A DNA stretch of 40,269 nt from Candidatus Levybacteria bacterium RIFCSPLOWO2_01_FULL_42_15 (GTDB lineage Bacteria > Patescibacteriota > Microgenomatia > Levybacterales > UBA12049): NCBI GenBank assembly GCA_001784055.1, contig MFOZ01000003.1, positions 1 through 40,269 on the forward strand, in the 5' to 3' direction. The translations under genes were made by a program, and so were the position numbers. This document shows positions 40,261 through 40,269 of the stretch, piece after piece. Below the pieces are notes generated by a model, which did no database searches, was not told where the DNA came from, and worked only from the letters and a program-made list of their open reading frames with translations. How positions within the stretch are numbered: the first letter of the stretch is position 1; every line of letters begins with the position of its first letter.

Positions 40261-40269
40261 AATGCGATT

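Noticed and set aside
1..40269. UGA recoding (as glycine or tryptophan) as in some CPR lineages.
   Set aside because: TGA acts as a normal stop at the ends of intact genes such as lepA, infB and the overlapping ATGA junctions.
1..40269. CRISPR arrays, tRNA or rRNA genes.
   Set aside because: No regularly spaced repeats beyond the three REP copies, and no cloverleaf or rRNA-like sequence noticed by eye.

Overview
This window looks like a chromosomal segment of a Candidate Phyla Radiation (Patescibacteria) bacterium, most likely from the Microgenomates (OP11) side. That assignment is inferred from gene content and style, not from a database match. The supporting signs are compact housekeeping proteins (IF2 of 495 aa, HrcA of 244 aa, GrpE of about 154 aa, DnaJ without a zinc-finger domain), tightly packed genes, single-pass surface proteins with Pro/Thr-rich stalks and a C-terminal anchor (FnIII/Ig-like, cohesin plus PKD), a PilN/PilO pair next to GT-C glycosyltransferases, and mostly absent Shine-Dalgarno sequences. 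The standard bacterial code fits: TGA, TAG and TAA all serve as stops.

Layout. Positions 1-5906 (minus strand) hold one operon: pilN, pilO, a small membrane protein, an FnIII/Ig surface protein, an FAD oxidoreductase and two tandem HPDER-type GT-C glycosyltransferases, the last cut by the window edge. At 5963-6271 is rpsT (minus), firing back to back with murJ-lepA (6308-9718, plus). At 9730-10866 is a cohesin/PKD surface protein (minus). groES-groEL follow at 11022-12963 under a CIRCE operator, then a PEGA/SH3 protein. Positions 13864-21411 (minus) form a seven-gene operon led by metG and tatD and continuing into envelope glycan genes: GT2, GT-C, a small membrane protein, a WecA-like transferase and a UbiA-type prenyltransferase. 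Positions 21908-22678 hold a RAYT-type (REP-associated tyrosine) transposase bracketed by inverted copies of a short palindromic repeat; a third copy lies at 40186-40217. Positions 22753-29570 are stress genes: CIRCE-hrcA-grpE-dnaK, terminator, dnaJ, then a small membrane protein and an unusual membrane-anchored Clp-type ATPase. Positions 29619-39495 hold information-processing genes (nusA-infB-DHH-like, rpsO-pnp, RNase J, ftsK), followed by a RodZ-like protein.

How it works together. The heat-shock genes form a plausible HrcA/CIRCE regulon: both CIRCE copies lie on top of strong sigma70-type promoters, and HrcA is encoded here. The glycan genes plausibly build lipid-linked sugars (WecA-like, UbiA-like) and transfer them (GT2, GT-C). 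The Pro/Thr-rich surface proteins nearby are possible acceptors. RNA turnover genes (pnp, RNase J) sit beside translation genes.

Most notable observations: (1) at many operon heads the -10 hexamer lies only 5-12 nt before the start codon, which predicts leaderless mRNAs; (2) a two-gene unit encodes a membrane-tethered Clp ATPase with a degenerate D1 and no recognisable aromatic pore-loop motifs; (3) a REP/RAYT-like system whose repeat supplies the -35 box of the transposase gene; (4) catalytic-motif substitutions in the WecA-like and DHH-like proteins. No gene-free stretch exceeds 300 nt. No tRNA, rRNA or CRISPR array was seen.
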